Shown here: piece by piece, positions 10,329 to 23,021 of the stretch
Layout: every line of letters begins with the position of its first letter
Numbering within the stretch: the stretch's first letter is position 1
Assembly: GCA_025201375.1 (NCBI GenBank)
Contig: JAIWZP010000049.1
Span: 124,001 to 188,000 of the forward strand
DNA from: Gongronella butleri
Lineage: Eukaryota > Mucoromycota > Mucoromycetes > Mucorales > Cunninghamellaceae
Length of the DNA stretch: 64,000 nucleotides
Reading direction: 5' to 3'
Notes under the pieces: model-generated
Seen by the model: only the letters and a program-made list of their open reading frames with translations
Told to the model about the DNA's origin: nothing
The model's database searches: none
Translations under genes and position numbers: made by a program

Positions 10329-13300
10329 TCATTCCTCAAAAGGATATTCGAATGGTTCAAAGGGCGCGGCTTCTTCTTCGGCATTGACATTGTCTTGTTG
10401 GTCGCCTAAAAAGAAAAAAAAAGATGAGCATCCATGCCATTGGTGTGAAAATAAAAAGATCTACTTACTAGAAGTGGGTGCGCTGGGCTCGATGAGCTCT
10501 TCCTCCTCGTCTGGCCGCTGGTCCTTGAGGACGATGATGCCGCCAGGGATGCCCTTTTTGATAGGAGCATATCGCGAGTCTTCCTTGAATGTGATGCGCT
10601 TGAGCTGGGCGGGGACGACGCGCGCCAGATTCTCGAGAACCTCGTGATTTGCCTCCTTTTTCTTGGCTTTTCGTCGCTGGTCGTCCTTGGCAGCGGCGGC
10701 AGCCTCGTCCTTTGACGTCGATGCGGTGGCAGCTGGGGCCGCAGGCTCGTCTTCCTTGGAAGGCTCCTTGTCAACGTCCATCATGTCGCCCTTTTCCTTT
10801 TCGGATTTCTTTGCACGCGCCTTGGCCTTGGCCGTCGTAGACAGCACAGCCATGGCCACCTTTTCAACGACTGTCGTGGATGGTGCCTTGATGGGTGCGG
10901 GGTAAGCAAACAACGAGGGCTTGGCATTGGACACGAATTCAAACTTGGGCGTCTAAAAAAACAAAAAAAATGGAAAAAAAACGCGTGTCAGACGCGTTCC
11001 AAAATAAACGAAAAAGGCATTCCATTCTTACCAGGAGGTCCTTGTTGACGCCAATGATGGCTGTGGGAGTGAATGCGAGGCTGAGCATGTGGGTGAGAGG
11101 GTGCCAGTACCAGAATTGGGTAAAGACGGTCATGCCGACGACGGCAGGCATGCTGACATTGCCAGAGCGCGACAGCAAGGAAATGGTGACATTGCGACCA
11201 CCGGCGTCGATGATGCCCTGGGCAAGGACAGCGCCAAACTTGGACATGGGGTCTTCGTGCTTATCGCTGATGATCTTCTCGTACAGCTTGCGCACGCTGG
11301 CCACCTTGGGATTCGTATTCTCGGTCTGCTGGATCAGGATCATGGCTTGCGAGATCAGCGCGCCCTGGCGCACAAAGTCGACGGGATCCTTGGTCATGGG
11401 CTCAAGCAAATTGAGCGCGTCCAAATAGCCCGTGCCGGCGCACGAAATGCCCAAGGCCAGAGTGGCACCATAGCGAACGTGCGGGTTGTAGCTCTCGGCG
11501 AGCAATTGGACGAGACGAGGCACTTGCTCGGGGTTCTTGAGCAAAATAAAGCCCAAGGCCGTCACCGCCGCGCGGCGCACATCGTCATTCACGTCACTGA
11601 CCGCAACATGAAGCAGGCGACGCATCGCCTTGTTGTTGCCCGTGCCGCTGTACGCCATGGCAATCGTGTAAATACCACCATAGCGAAGAATGGGGTCCTA
11701 AAAAAGCCATCGTGAGCCCATTTTTCTTCGATTTTTTCTTCGTTTTTTCCTCGTTTTTTCCTCGTTTTCCTCGTTTCTCCCGTTTCCCCCGTTTTTCTTT
11801 TTTTTTTTTTCTTTCTCTTTACCTTGTCGTTCAAGAGCTGGTCAATGAGGGCGTCGGCCTGCTCCTCACGGCCAAACATGATGAACGAAATGCCGACGGC
11901 CAGGCCGCGAATGATTTTCTCGTGCTGTGTTTCGTGTGCGTATTGGAGCATGTCGTCAATGGCCTGCTCAGAGCCCGTGCCGAGCATGACGAGGCCCATG
12001 GCGAGGCCGGCGGCCTCACCGGCAACGGCGCTGTCGGTGCAAAGGGTGTCCTTGAGGTCATTGTAGATGTCCTGGTTGTCGGTGGCCATGCCGGCGACGC
12101 CCAAACCCAGGGATGCGCCGTGCTGGATCACCTCGCGATTGGTGTCCTTGAGCGCCTTTTTCAAATAGTCCACGACGCCCTGGCCGTGGTTGGCATTGAT
12201 CAAACCGAGCGCGTACAACGAACCACCCTCCGAATACTCGCTGCCTCCCTGCGCACCGCCCTCGGGAGGCAAGTACGGGCTCAGCAGGTCCATAGAGCGC
12301 GCCAATTGGCCCTTGTGAATCACACCAAGCGCAGCGGTCGCGCTAAACTTGGTCCAATTCGTCGCCCTCGACAGCCACTCGAGGTTTTGGCGCAAAAACT
12401 CGTCGCTCGTCGTACCAGCATGCATAAACGCGTTGGCAAACGTCAGTGCAGAGTGGTAGATCGAGTGACGCGACTCTAGCGCCGTCTGTTTTTAAAGAAA
12501 AAAGCAAAAAGTGAGTAAGCAAATGGCCAAATTCCTCCTTTTTTCATATTCTCATATTTGCCCCCTTTCTCACCTTTGTGTTCTTGAGGATGAGCAAGTC
12601 GGTATGGTTGTTGCGGTACAGGAATTCAAGATACAGGCGGATGGATTCCTCGCCGGACAGAATGGCGCGGATTTTGTCAAAATTGTCGCGTCCGGTGGAG
12701 GTGGAGGTGGTGGGGGCGGCATCTTGCATGGGCTCGTCTTCGTCTTGCACGGCTGGCACGGCAGAGGAAGCAGAGGTGGGCAGATGCGCAATGACCTTGG
12801 CCAAAAAGTCCTGGGTGGCGTTTTCCTCGAGATCAAACGCGATTTGGTACGCCATCAGATCTTCATTCTTCTCAATCAGCTCCTGCAGCATCTGTGCGGC
12901 AGCCGCAGGGTCGTTGAGGTGCACGAGGCACTGGTTCACAGAGATGAAATCGGGCTCCGCCAGGTTTTGGTACAGCTTGACAAGCGTTTGGAGCACCTAG
13001 AGAGGGCAAAAATAAAAAAAAAAGGTCAATGGATGGAATTTGACACATTGGACGCATTGGACACGATGTTTTTTTCTTCTCATTCTTCCTCTCCAATTCT
13101 TTACCTGGTTGCGGAATTCGAGGTGCTGGACAAGAGTCATGGAAACCTCAAGGACATAGGGCAGCAACTTGGCGGGCTGGCCGTGCTGGATCATGCTCTC
13201 GACAACGTCCAAGCGATGCGCCTCGAGGGCAATGCCAATGGCCTGCTCGTACTCGCCATCTTGGGCGCAGCGCTGGAACATACGCTCCACAATGTCTTGC

Positions 13301-13992
13301 ATCCTAGGGTCGATGGGCGCTATTGACCCGTCTGCCGCAGGCTCTTGCTGTCGAAGCGCAATGTATTCGTCGATGCACTTGGCTGAAAAAAAAATACCCA
13401 TTGAGCACACAAAAATGACATGGACGCGCGTTTTCAAGCATTTTCAAGCCTTACAGACGATCGTGTCGACATATTCGCTCTTTTCACCAAGATCGAAACG
13501 CTTGCCCGCACCGAGCGCGAAGATCAGCGACTCATCCAGTTCACCCAAGTGATAGTACACCTAAAAGTCAACGAAAACAACGTGAGAACGCGTTAAAAGA
13601 GTCGTAAAACGACACTTTACCTTGGACGCGACGAGCGCTGCAAGCTCAATATCAGGGAAGCTGGTGTCTTCGTACAAGACCTCACTAAAAAGAGTGATGA
13701 CCGTGTCAGGGCGACGATGCAAACAAAGAAAACGTGGCAAAAGCGCAAAAAAAGGCTTACATCTTGGCAATGGCGTCAGAGATTTCGGCCCAAAACTCAT
13801 TGACAAGCTGGTCTAGCTGCTGCAGCGCATACACCTTCAGTTCGGGCTGTTGTTCGTCAAGAAGCGCAACCACACCACCTGTAAAAAACGCAAAGAAAAA
13901 AAGGAACGTAAGCCAAAAAAGGCACACAACAGGTAATACAATGGCTAAAAGCGCAAAAGAATGGTCTTACTAGCTGACGTTAAGGTAGCCAT
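10329..13992 (-). CDS. RPN2: 26S proteasome regulatory subunit Rpn2 (PSMD1)
   Basis: Ten exons (13971-13992, 13761-13878, 13621-13684, 13455-13560, 13105-13382, 12574-12996, 11823-12485, 11032-11697, 10469-10952, 10329-10405) give 966 residues with all phases closing, the usual family length. Landmarks are [14 protein letters not shown] and [17 protein letters not shown] near the N-terminus, and [19 protein letters not shown]. The central alpha-toroid of PC repeats includes [25 protein letters not shown] and [21 protein letters not shown] Lys/Glu-rich region follows, then a C-terminus ending [10 protein letters not shown], which resembles the Rpn13-binding tail of the family. Rpn2 is a scaffold of the proteasome base for ubiquitin receptors. 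The first coding exon is only 22 nt (MATLTSA). The gene is divergent from CTR9. I found no Rpn4-type GGTGGCAAA box upstream. Confidence 0.97.
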
Positions 13993-14210
13993 TTGTGTTT
14001 TGTAAGGAAAGGATCAAAGAAAAAAGAAAAAAAAAAGGGTAGCAACAAAAAGAAAAAGAAAAAAAGCAAAAAGGAGGACGCGTGGTCTTTTGCTTGAGGA
14101 TGACGCAGGCAAAACAGAATCCAAACCCCGCCAATTTCAAACCCAGCAAAAGAAGCACCTGCGAAAGAGTGTTTTCAAGTTCAATTCCTTGTTCTCTGTT
14201 CTTTCTCCCC
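13993..14210. promoter_or_regulatory. Shared promoter of RPN2 and CTR9
   Basis: Only 218 bp separate the two start codons. The RPN2 side is an A/G-rich tract (a T/C tract on its own strand, 14015-14075). The CTR9 side has a CCAAT-like gccaattt near 14130 and a pyrimidine run next to the ATG. A GGACGCGTGG motif at about 14076 matches the ACGCGT core seen throughout the window. Confidence 0.55.
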
Positions 14211-17200
14211 ATGTCGACGGCTGCTTTTGGTTATACTGCTCGTCCAAAGACCATCGAGGTGCCGCTGCAGCATGAGCAGGTGCTGGAAGTGGTGTGCAAC
14301 GATTTGCCGGTGATCCCTACCGAGCTTACGGACATCTTTTCGCAAGAAAAGGTTCCTTTGACGTATTACCGGGCGCTCGCCGTAAGAATCGACGTGTTTC
14401 CGTGTTTTCCGTGCTTATTTTGTGCGCCTTTGTAGATCGAGTATTACGAGCAGGGCAAGATGGAGGAGAGTATGACAGTGATCCAGGCCGGACTGACGAT
14501 TGCGAGCAAGTCGCCGACGACGCAGCCACGCGAGAAGCTGCCGCTCTTGACACTGCTTGCCACGGTGCAGATGCGGCAGGCAAAGGAGTCTGGCAACAAC
14601 GACTTGCTTGCTGCCGCCTCTCAGACTCTCAATGAGGCCGATCGTATCCACTCGCAATATGAACAATCGATTGTCATCAAGGGCCATTTGCATCTGCTGC
14701 GAAAAGACACAAAGGAAGCCGCACGCTGTTTTGACATGGTCCTCGACCGCCGCGCCAATTGTCTGCCGGCCTTGATCGCAAAGGCAAAGCTCAAATTCCA
14801 GGCAAAGGACTACAAAATGGCCCTCAAAACATATCAACAGGCGCTTCTTTTCGCCGTCCACGACGCTGCAGCCGCAGAAGTCCGCCTCGGCATTGCCCAA
14901 TGCTACGCGCACCTCAGCATGATCCCAGAGGCAAAGCAGGCATTGCAATTGTGCATCAGCAAGGTACGGAAATCGAGTGAAAACACAAGAAAATCGCGCT
15001 TTTGCTCACTTTTCTTTTTTTTTTCGCGTTTCAGAACGACGCGACCAAGGCGTCTGCCCTGCTGCTACTGTCCATCCTCGAGCAGAACGAATCAAAGTCC
15101 ACCACCGCCGGCCCCGCGCAACAACTCGCGTTTTTGAAAAGCGGTCTGCAACACATGCAACAGGCGCACGCTGCAGACACTTACAACCCGGTCACCCTCA
15201 ATCTCTTATCCAACTTTTTCTTTTTCGTGGACGACACAGAGAAGGTAGAAAGAGAGAGCGGTCTTGTTCATATATGGAAAGATGTCTCATTCCCCTTTTT
15301 TTCACGTTTTAGGCTCTGCGCGCATCGTCCAAGGCTTTCAGCCATGCGACCAACCAGTCCATCCAAGCGGAAGCCGCCTACCAAGAAGCACGCACCCAGC
15401 ACAAACTCGTACGTGGCATGATTTTTTAGCATTTTGCGAGGACACTCACTTTTTTTGCACAGAAACAATACGATGAAGCGTTCAATCACTATCGTCAATG
15501 CTTGCAGCTGAATCCCGATCACCTGCTCGCCCAATTTGGCATCGGCCAGATCCACATGCAGCGAGGTAGGAACGCAAATGAGAAAAAATAGGACTTTCCG
15601 CTTACTTTTTTTTTTTTCATGGCATCAGGTGAGTACAACTTGGCGCGCGAGTACTACGAGACCATCCTGGCAGCCGAGCCAGAGTGCATTGAGGCGCTAA
15701 AGGTAAAGAAAAAGACCATTGTGGCTCGATGCGACGCGACGTGCATCGCGACATTTGATTTACGCGTTCTGTTTTTTAGATTTTGGCGTCGATTCATGTG
15801 CTTTTGGACAACAAGGATAAGGCATTGAGCCTGTTCAACAAGGTGTTGAGCAAGTCAAAGCAAGACGCGGATCTGCTGATCGATCTCGCACAGCTGCACG
15901 AAGCCAAGAACCCCGCGCAGTCGCTCAAGTATTATCAGCAAGCCCTGGAAGCCCTCGGCGACCAACAAAGTGCCACCGCCCTGCGCCCACAGCTCCTCAA
16001 CAACATTGGCGCTTTGTATCATCGTCAAGGTAAACAAAAAAAAAAAAGGGAAAAAATGAAAAAATGGGAATACGTGTGCGCTGACACGCGTCAATTAGGC
16101 GATCTTACGCAAGCCGCGACGCACTATGACCAGGCGATCGATGCCTGTGAGTCCTCTGAACCGAATCAGCCTAATGGAGCCGTGGCCGCCGAGCCTGCTG
16201 CTCTCGATACCAAGCTGACCGTCACATACAACCTTGGCCGCCTTTACGAGGACCAAAACGACGCGGATAGAGCCATCGCTGTCTATACAAAGATTGTCGA
16301 CGAGTATCCCACCTATGCAGATGGTAAAGAAAAAAATAGGTCGAAGGGAAAAAAGGAGCAAAAATCTCATTTTTTTTGTTCGTTTTTGTAGCGCACTTCC
16401 GTTTGGGTGCGATCCAGCAGGCCAAGGGTCACACGGCGCAGGCAATTGAGAATTACAAGCTCGTGTTTGACGCCGACGAGAATGATGCCAAGGCGTGGAT
16501 CATGATTGGCGGTGCGCAGGCCGACGCGCATGACCGCACATCCAAGCGCTCATATGAAAAGGTCCTAAAGTCATGCGACAAGGACGACATTTATACACAC
16601 GTCGCTCTCGGCAACTACCACGCCACATCCGCACGCGAATTAAAGTCTGAAAAGCAATCGGCTCAGGTAAAAATAAAAAAAAAGAAAAAACTCGCAACAG
16701 GGCAATTTTGGCTCATGCATTTTCCCTTTTATTAGCGTCAAGAAGCTTACAAGCTCGCCGTCAACTTTTACTCGCAAGCGCTCAAGCGCGACCCCAAAAA
16801 CGCGTACGCTGCCAATGGGCTTGCCATTGTTCTTGCCGAAAACAACCAAATCGATCTTGCGCGGGACACTTTCCACCAGGTCCTCGAGGCCATGCCCAAC
16901 AACCCTTGCGTCTGGGTCAACCTGGCGCACGTGTCTGTCGAATTGAAGCAGCACAGCCAAGCAATTGTCATGGTAAGACTCTTTTTTTTAAAAAAAAATT
17001 GGCATCTGATTTTTTTTTTTTTTGGCTAGTACGAGAACGCTTTGCGCAAATTCTACGATTTCAAGGACGCGAACCTGTTGCTGTGCCTTGCGCGCGCGCA
17101 ATTCCTGTTGGGCAAGAACGACAAAAAGCCCGATGTCATGTACGATGCGCTTGTCAACACCAACAAAGCGCTCGAGCTGCAAAAGGACGACAAATCGATC

Positions 17201-17978
17201 CAATACAACGTCGCCCTCGTCGAGCAGCAGTACGCGCAGCTGGTGGCGGACCTGCCGGTCGAATCACGATCCTCGGACAAGATGCGCGGTGCCATTCAAG
17301 GGCTCGATCATAGTCAAGAGCTGTTTGACGCGCTGATCAAGGTCCCCGAGGGCGAGCACGTCTATTACGACCGCAAGATGGCCGAGCAGCGCAGACGCTA
17401 TGGCGACACGCTGCGTACACAGATGGACCGCAAGATGCAGGAACAGCTACAATACGAGGAGCAGCGCGAATCCAAGATGCGAAGCGTCAAGCTGCGCCAG
17501 GAGGAGCGCGAAGCCCAAAAGCGTGCCGAAATCGAGGAACGCGAACGCAAGGCCCAAGAGGAACGCGACCGCATCGAGCAGGACCGCCGCAAGCTCATGG
17601 AAAAGGTCAAAGAGGACAATCGCCTCATGTCGCAGCGCGAACTCGAGATTAACGACGAGGAGGAGGAGCGCGACGCCGCAAAGGCCGCAAAGCGTCGCAA
17701 GAGGAAGCAAAAGGACATGGATAACGACATCATCAACGATGAGTCCGAGGAAAGCGACGCAGAAACAACCAAACCACCCAAAAAGTCAAAATCCGCCGCC
17801 GTTGACGACGACTCGGACGACGATACCAAGGCGAAGCGATCAAACAAGGTAAAAAAAAAAAAAAAAAAAAAAAAAAAGTCACGCTAGCCTTTGCTCATCT
17901 TTTCTTCTTTTTTTTATAATGCAGAAATTCCGCAGCAAGGCCATCATTGAAGACTCGGATGATGAAGATGACGAATAG
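14211..17978 (+). CDS. CTR9: Paf1 complex subunit Ctr9 (TPR protein)
   Basis: Twelve exons (14211-14381, 14436-14963, 15035-15244, 15313-15408, 15463-15565, 15629-15702, 15780-16029, 16099-16323, 16392-16666, 16736-16972, 17030-17848, 17925-17978) give 1013 residues. Tandem TPR units fill roughly residues 40-750, for example LALAIEYYEQGKMEES, AARCFDMVLDRRANCLPAL, GDLTQAATHYDQAIDACE and AYAANGLAIVLAENNQIDLA. A charged helical region (~800-920; REEREAQKRAEIEERERKAQ) and an acidic/basic tail end in IIEDSDDEDDE, as in other Ctr9 proteins. Ctr9 scaffolds the Paf1 complex on RNA polymerase II, supporting elongation and histone modification in the nucleus. Several introns are barely longer than their A/T runs. 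The start is the first ATG, preceded by a CT tract. Confidence 0.96.
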
Positions 17979-18323
17979 ATTGCATCCCCTGGCATACACT
18001 CTCCCTCACTCCCATTTCTTCGTGCAAAAAAAAAAAAAAAAAAGCAATTGCCCTCCTGCCCTTCCTCTCGCATTCCACTTTTGTTGATCAAATTTTAAAA
18101 ATATAACATGAATTTTGCTCTTTTTGTGATCTGCGTGATCTTTTTTTTTTTTATCTCTCGTGAACAGCGTATGATGCTGACAAGGCGCACCAAAATGAGC
18201 CAGGGGAACACGCAATGCCAGTGCCCAATTCGGGAAAGGCACGATCATCACTCGTGAGGCTGTGGCGGAGATAAAAAGACGCGATTGCGCGCGTTTCCTT
18301 TGCCCAATTCGCTGTCTTTCATC

Positions 18324-19675
18324 ATGTTTTGGAACAACAAACACTTTGAACTCAAGGATATTCCTGATCTCACGGGCAAAATGGCCATTGTGACAGGTGC
18401 AAACGCGGGGGCAAGTAAAAAGGACAAAAAAAGAATAAAAGAGAAAACGCGCGTCTCAATTACTTCCTAACCCCCTTTTTTTGGCCTCAGATTGGCCGCG
18501 TGAGCGCGCTTGAACTGGCGAGGAAGGGATGCGGCGTCATTTTGGCATGCCGTTCTGAAGTCAAGGCGCGGCCAGTCGTCGACGAGATCATCCACACCAC
18601 CGGGAACAATAACGTGTCGTTCTTGCCGCTAGATTTGCTCTCGCTTGCGTCCGTCAAGGCATTTGCCGACGCATACAAGGCAAAACACTCAGAGCTACAC
18701 GTACTCATGAACAATGCAGGCATCATGGCAGCACCTTTTGGCCTGAGCAACGATGGTAAGAAAAAATGTGTAAAAAAGATAAGCGAGAGATACACGCAAT
18801 GGCTCACAAGCATGATTTATGATGCCAAGGCATTGAGCAGCATTTCGCCGTCAATCACGTCGCGCATTTTTACCTGACTATGAAATTGCTCCCGCTGCTG
18901 ACCACGGGTCCCAGCCGCATTGTAAACGTCTCTGCTGCAGCGAGTCTCGTCAATTGGTCGTGGCGGCTCGATCGTATCAACGATCCCAGTTATTACAATC
19001 GCGTCGGGCGCTACGCGCTTTCAAAAGTGCGTGTACAAATGGAAAAAAATAATTCAGCCAGAGATTCAAGAGCTGCTTGATTTATTTCTCATGTATAGAC
19101 CGCCAATATACTGTTCACGCGTGAATTGGCCAAAAGACTGGAGCAAAAAGGCCTGGATGTAAGCACAATGCTTAAAAATACTGAAAAAAAGCCTGTACAC
19201 GTGTCAAATGCTTAAATCATTGTTTTTTTTATCTATCAGCATGTAGTGCATGTCAATTCGTGTCATCCAGGAATCATTCGCACGAACCTGATCCGCCACA
19301 TTGTGCCTAGTCTTGATTCCATGCAGGCATCGGTGATTCACGCCGTTTTGCCCATGTCCGAGAACGAGGGTGCGCTCACGCAGCTGTACCTCGCGACAGC
19401 TAGCGAGATCGTGGACAAGCACATCCAGGGCCAGTACGTGGTAAGTGTGACAACATGAAAACGCCTCACAGAATGGCATTAATTACCCAATGACACGCAA
19501 TTTTCCCCTTTTTTGCATTTTTATGTTTATTCTTGACGCGCGTCAGGTCCCTTTTGGAAAACCTGGCTGTCTCAGCCATATTGCCAAGTCCGACAAGTGT
19601 GCAGATGAGCTGTGGAATCACACCGAGGCATTGCTGATCCAAAAGGCGCCGGGGTATGCGGGTGCGCCTATTTAA
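18324..19675 (+). CDS. Short-chain dehydrogenase, retinol-dehydrogenase-like, copy 1
   Basis: Exons 18324-18410, 18491-18755, 18830-19026, 19099-19158, 19240-19440 and 19547-19675 give 312 residues. Classical SDR features are the TGANAGIGR nucleotide loop, ACRS after beta-2 (the Arg suggests NADP(H)), MNNAGIM, NVS and the catalytic YALSK. The overall pattern matches RDH11-14/WWOX-type dehydrogenases, so a lipid or small-carbonyl substrate is likely but not shown. The first intron (18411-18490) begins GCAAGT: only a GC donor keeps the frame and the intron position shared with the other three copies. A TATA-like gataaaaag lies about 50 bp before the ATG (18270). It has one extra residue in HVVHVNSCHPG relative to its neighbours. 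It is the most diverged of the four in the C-terminal third and lacks the second Ser of NVSS. Confidence 0.9.
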
Positions 19676-21430
19676 ACAGGCAATTTGAAGACATAGCGAC
19701 ATAGGGATTGACGTCTTGTTATCGGCGCTATGCACGGCGTAATGCAAATTAGCTAACGTGCGTATTTTCACCCTCAAATAAATCTTTTATTCTATACACC
19801 ACGCTTAATTATGCCATAAATTTCAAACAATTTGCTAAATTGCTACAAAAATAAAATGCAAAGCCGATGAAATGCATCCCAACGTGAATAGAGAAGCGGG
19901 TCATTCCTATGACAATGGGACTCGGCTTTTCTAAAGGCGCCACTCATTAGATCGTCTCACACACACAAATCAAAAATTCACTCGAGTTCAAGTCCCCGAG
20001 CAAAAATCGAAAGAGATCTCAGTCCCAAAAATGGATCAATGCTGTTCCTCGTGTTCACTGAAACTCTCTGACCAACTTTTGAATGTGTTTTCTAGAAAAA
20101 AAATAACTAGGTCCATCAGTTGAAGCACAAAATGTTGTACATATTGCCATTTGCTTCACGAAAACGCCATCAATCAAGGTAATGAAAGTATCAAATAAGC
20201 GAACGAGCTGACAAGAAGTCTATCTGCAGGTGAGGCAAGGTGAAAGTGTAACGATCGCGCTGAGCCAAGGCAAACTGACTGATTTGACTGACATTAACAG
20301 GCAATTTCACCGAATGGCATTAATTCAATTGCCTATAAATGTTGCCATCATTGGTTTCTCGCGTCTCTTTTAGTCCCTTTCAATTTTGGAACCATTTGGA
20401 TACATTTGTCCATAGATATATGGATCTTTAAATTGTGAATTTTAGCAAAAGTTGGGTACGATTGCCCAACCGGGCTCTGCAGTACCGCAAAACAAATCGC
20501 AACTTGAAATGGCTAGCTGGAAACCACGAGTCGAACTTGTCGCGCAGCTGTCACAGCTCATAGGGGCGCGCCACATGCAAATAAAAAAAAGAAATGTTTA
20601 AGCATCCGAGGAGAAATCGAAAACTTGGGTCCACAGGATGTCCCCAAACCTGCACACAAGAGGCACCACATGGCGAAAACGACGAATCGACCAAAAAAGA
20701 GTGTGGTTGATTTGTTGGTTGGCGAGCAATGGGCAAAATAAGATAAGACTTTGCAAACGAATTCGTTCTTAAAAACGCGCTCTGGAGCCCTGAAGTAATT
20801 CGAGTGAGACCTGGGTGAGGTACGGCACTACACACCGTCTATCGCTTGAAAAGACATCTCCTACCTTTTGACGTAGCCGATTGGCCACAAACTTGACCTT
20901 TTTCCTTGGTTATGGTACAATTCCAATTATTTCATATCTCTAACCAGGCTAAACCCATCTTCCGCGGCGACAGACACGCCAGGTTTGGCTTTCCGATGCC
21001 CCAGATCAGCCGTGGTGTGATCTCTCACCGAGAAAACACTCAAAGGCATTGCATCATCATTTTATTGTACATTCTTGCCTGTTAGGTGCTCATTTGATCG
21101 CCCGTAGAGTACCGCATGTGTTGCCGATGAGAACGCGTCAACAAGAGCCGACTCAGAGAATGATAATTGCCATTCATTTGGTAGCAGATCTGCTCAATGG
21201 AAGGACTAAATAGTTAAGCCGCCAAATGTCAGAGCAATGACCTGTCACACCAAAAATGGATTGCGATACGCAACGACCTTCTAAAAAAGGGGCACCATAG
21301 TTTGGCAGCCGCATGTTAACGGTTGTCACGGTCGGGGCTACAATAAATGGGCACAGATCATAAAAGTAGGTCGACCGCACATCATTGTTTGCATTTTTCT
21401 TACTTTCTGCTATTTTTCAACTAACCCACC
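19676..21430. other. Gene-free spacer within the dehydrogenase cluster
   Basis: This 1.75 kb between copies 1 and 2 holds no exon-like ORF. AATAAA for copy 1 is near 19777. A TATA-like caataaatg around 21340 precedes copy 2. No repeat family from elsewhere in the window was recognised here. Confidence 0.5.
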
Positions 21431-22658
21431 ATGTTTTGTAAGAGCAAACACTTTGAATTGACCGAGGTCCCCGATCTCACCGGCAAGACAGCAATCATTA
21501 CGGGCGCCAACACTGGTGTAAGGAAAAAAAAAAAAGGGAGCGAGCGTGAGATAAGGTTCGACAATGCGCGTGGGGTAACTTCGATTCGATGAAATTGACT
21601 CGTCTCGATTACCGACAAATAGATTGGGCGCATGTGCGCCCTTGAGATGGCGCGTCACGGCTGCCATGTCGTGATGGCGTGTCGGTCCGAGGACAAGGCG
21701 CAGCCGGTCGTCGACGAGATCAAGGCGGCCACGGACAACAAAAAGGTGGAATTCATGCGCCTCGATCTCATGTCGCTCGCGTCCGTCAAGACGTTCGTCG
21801 ACGAATTCAAGGCAAAACACAATCAACTTCACATCCTCTTGAACAATGCCGGCATCATGGCCCCTCCCTTTGGCCTGAGCGCCGATGGTATGGATTGCAA
21901 AATGACAAGAGGAAAAAAAGTGGAAAAAATGAGTGTCGTGTGCGTGCGCGCGAAATTATACGTACTCACCTCTTTTTTGATGCGTCGGCAGGCATTGAGC
22001 AGCAATTTGCGACAAATCACGTGGCACACATGTATCTGACGCTGCAATTGGTTCCACTTTTGGAAGCCAGTGCGCCGTCACGCGTGGTGAACGTCAGCTC
22101 GGTTCTCCACAACTTGACTCGCAGCTGGGATCTCGCGACTGTGAGCGACCCCAAGACGTACACCAAATGGGGTAACTACGGTGTGTCCAAGACAGCCAAT
22201 ATCTTATTCACCCGCGAACTTGCCAAGCGATTGAAGGGAAAGGGCGTCATGGTAAGCTAGGAAGAAAAAAAAGGATATGTCGCTATTGATTTTTTTTTTG
22301 ACCCGTGTCTCACTTGTTTTTCCGCTCTCCAAAGTGCAATTCGTGCCATCCGGGCGTTGTGACCACGGATTTGGTCCGGCACATGGTGACTGACATGAAT
22401 TCCATTTGGACGTCCATGTTGCGCTTTTTTATGCGGTCGATCCCTGTGGAGGATGGCGCGGTGACACAAATGTACCTGGCCACCAGTCCTGAGGTTGACG
22501 AAAAGAATATCCAGGGCCAGTATTACATTCCAATGGCGCAGCCCAGCAAGCCTGTGACGACTTTGGCCAATGACGACAAGGCAGCTGTTGAATTGTGGGA
22601 GTTCACTGAGGCATTGCTTGCTGAAAAAATGCCTGGCTACGTCAAATCGTCGCTGTAA
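21431..22658 (+). CDS. Short-chain dehydrogenase, retinol-dehydrogenase-like, copy 2
   Basis: Exons 21431-21517, 21623-21887, 21992-22251 and 22335-22658 give 311 residues. Motifs are TGANTGIGR, VVMACRSEDKAQ, LLNNAGIMAPPFG, VVNVSS and catalytic YGVSK, with the C-terminal FTEALLAEKMPGYVKSSL shared with copy 3. It lacks two introns that copies 1 and 4 have (after the catalytic Lys and near GQY). Intron 3 ends CCAAAG. The role is a presumed NADP(H)-dependent oxidoreductase of the RDH11/WWOX group, probably acting on lipid-like alcohols or carbonyls; the substrate is unknown. AATAAA follows near 22692. Confidence 0.92.
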
Positions 22659-23021
22659 ATATCAGATGTGTCCATTCCGGGTGCAATTGACTCAATAAAC
22701 CACGGATCCAGATTATGAATCATCCATTTTTTTCGTTTTTGCCAAGTGCGGGTTGAACCGAGGGTGGAACGCGATTCTGTATGGCCATTTTGGCTTTGTC
22801 GAGGGGGGAGGTCACCCTGGATGGCGAAAAAAGGAAGCATTTGTATACGCGCTGACTTTTCGCACCAAATTTAGACGCCGTGCACGTAACGATATTTCCA
22901 TATTGAGACATACGCGTTGGCAATGGATCTCTTGTGCTGCTGCCACTGATGGGCTCGGCGGCTATGCAGAATATAAAGGGCACTATCGTCTTGCGACTCG
23001 TTCTTTTTTTTTTTATTCATT
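22659..23021 (+). promoter_or_regulatory. Promoter region of dehydrogenase copy 3
   Basis: The gap carries the poly(A) signal of copy 2 near 22692 and a clear TATAAA at 22972-22977, fifty bases before the ATG of copy 3. A T-run (23004-23015) precedes the start. No separate gene is seen. Confidence 0.55.

Noticed and set aside
13993..14210. Rpn4-type proteasome box upstream of RPN2
   Set aside because: GGTGGCAAA is absent on both strands.
19980..20560. Possible tRNA T-loops (gttcaagtc near 19987; gttcgactc on the minus strand near 20535)
   Set aside because: No matching acceptor, D or anticodon stems could be folded around either string.
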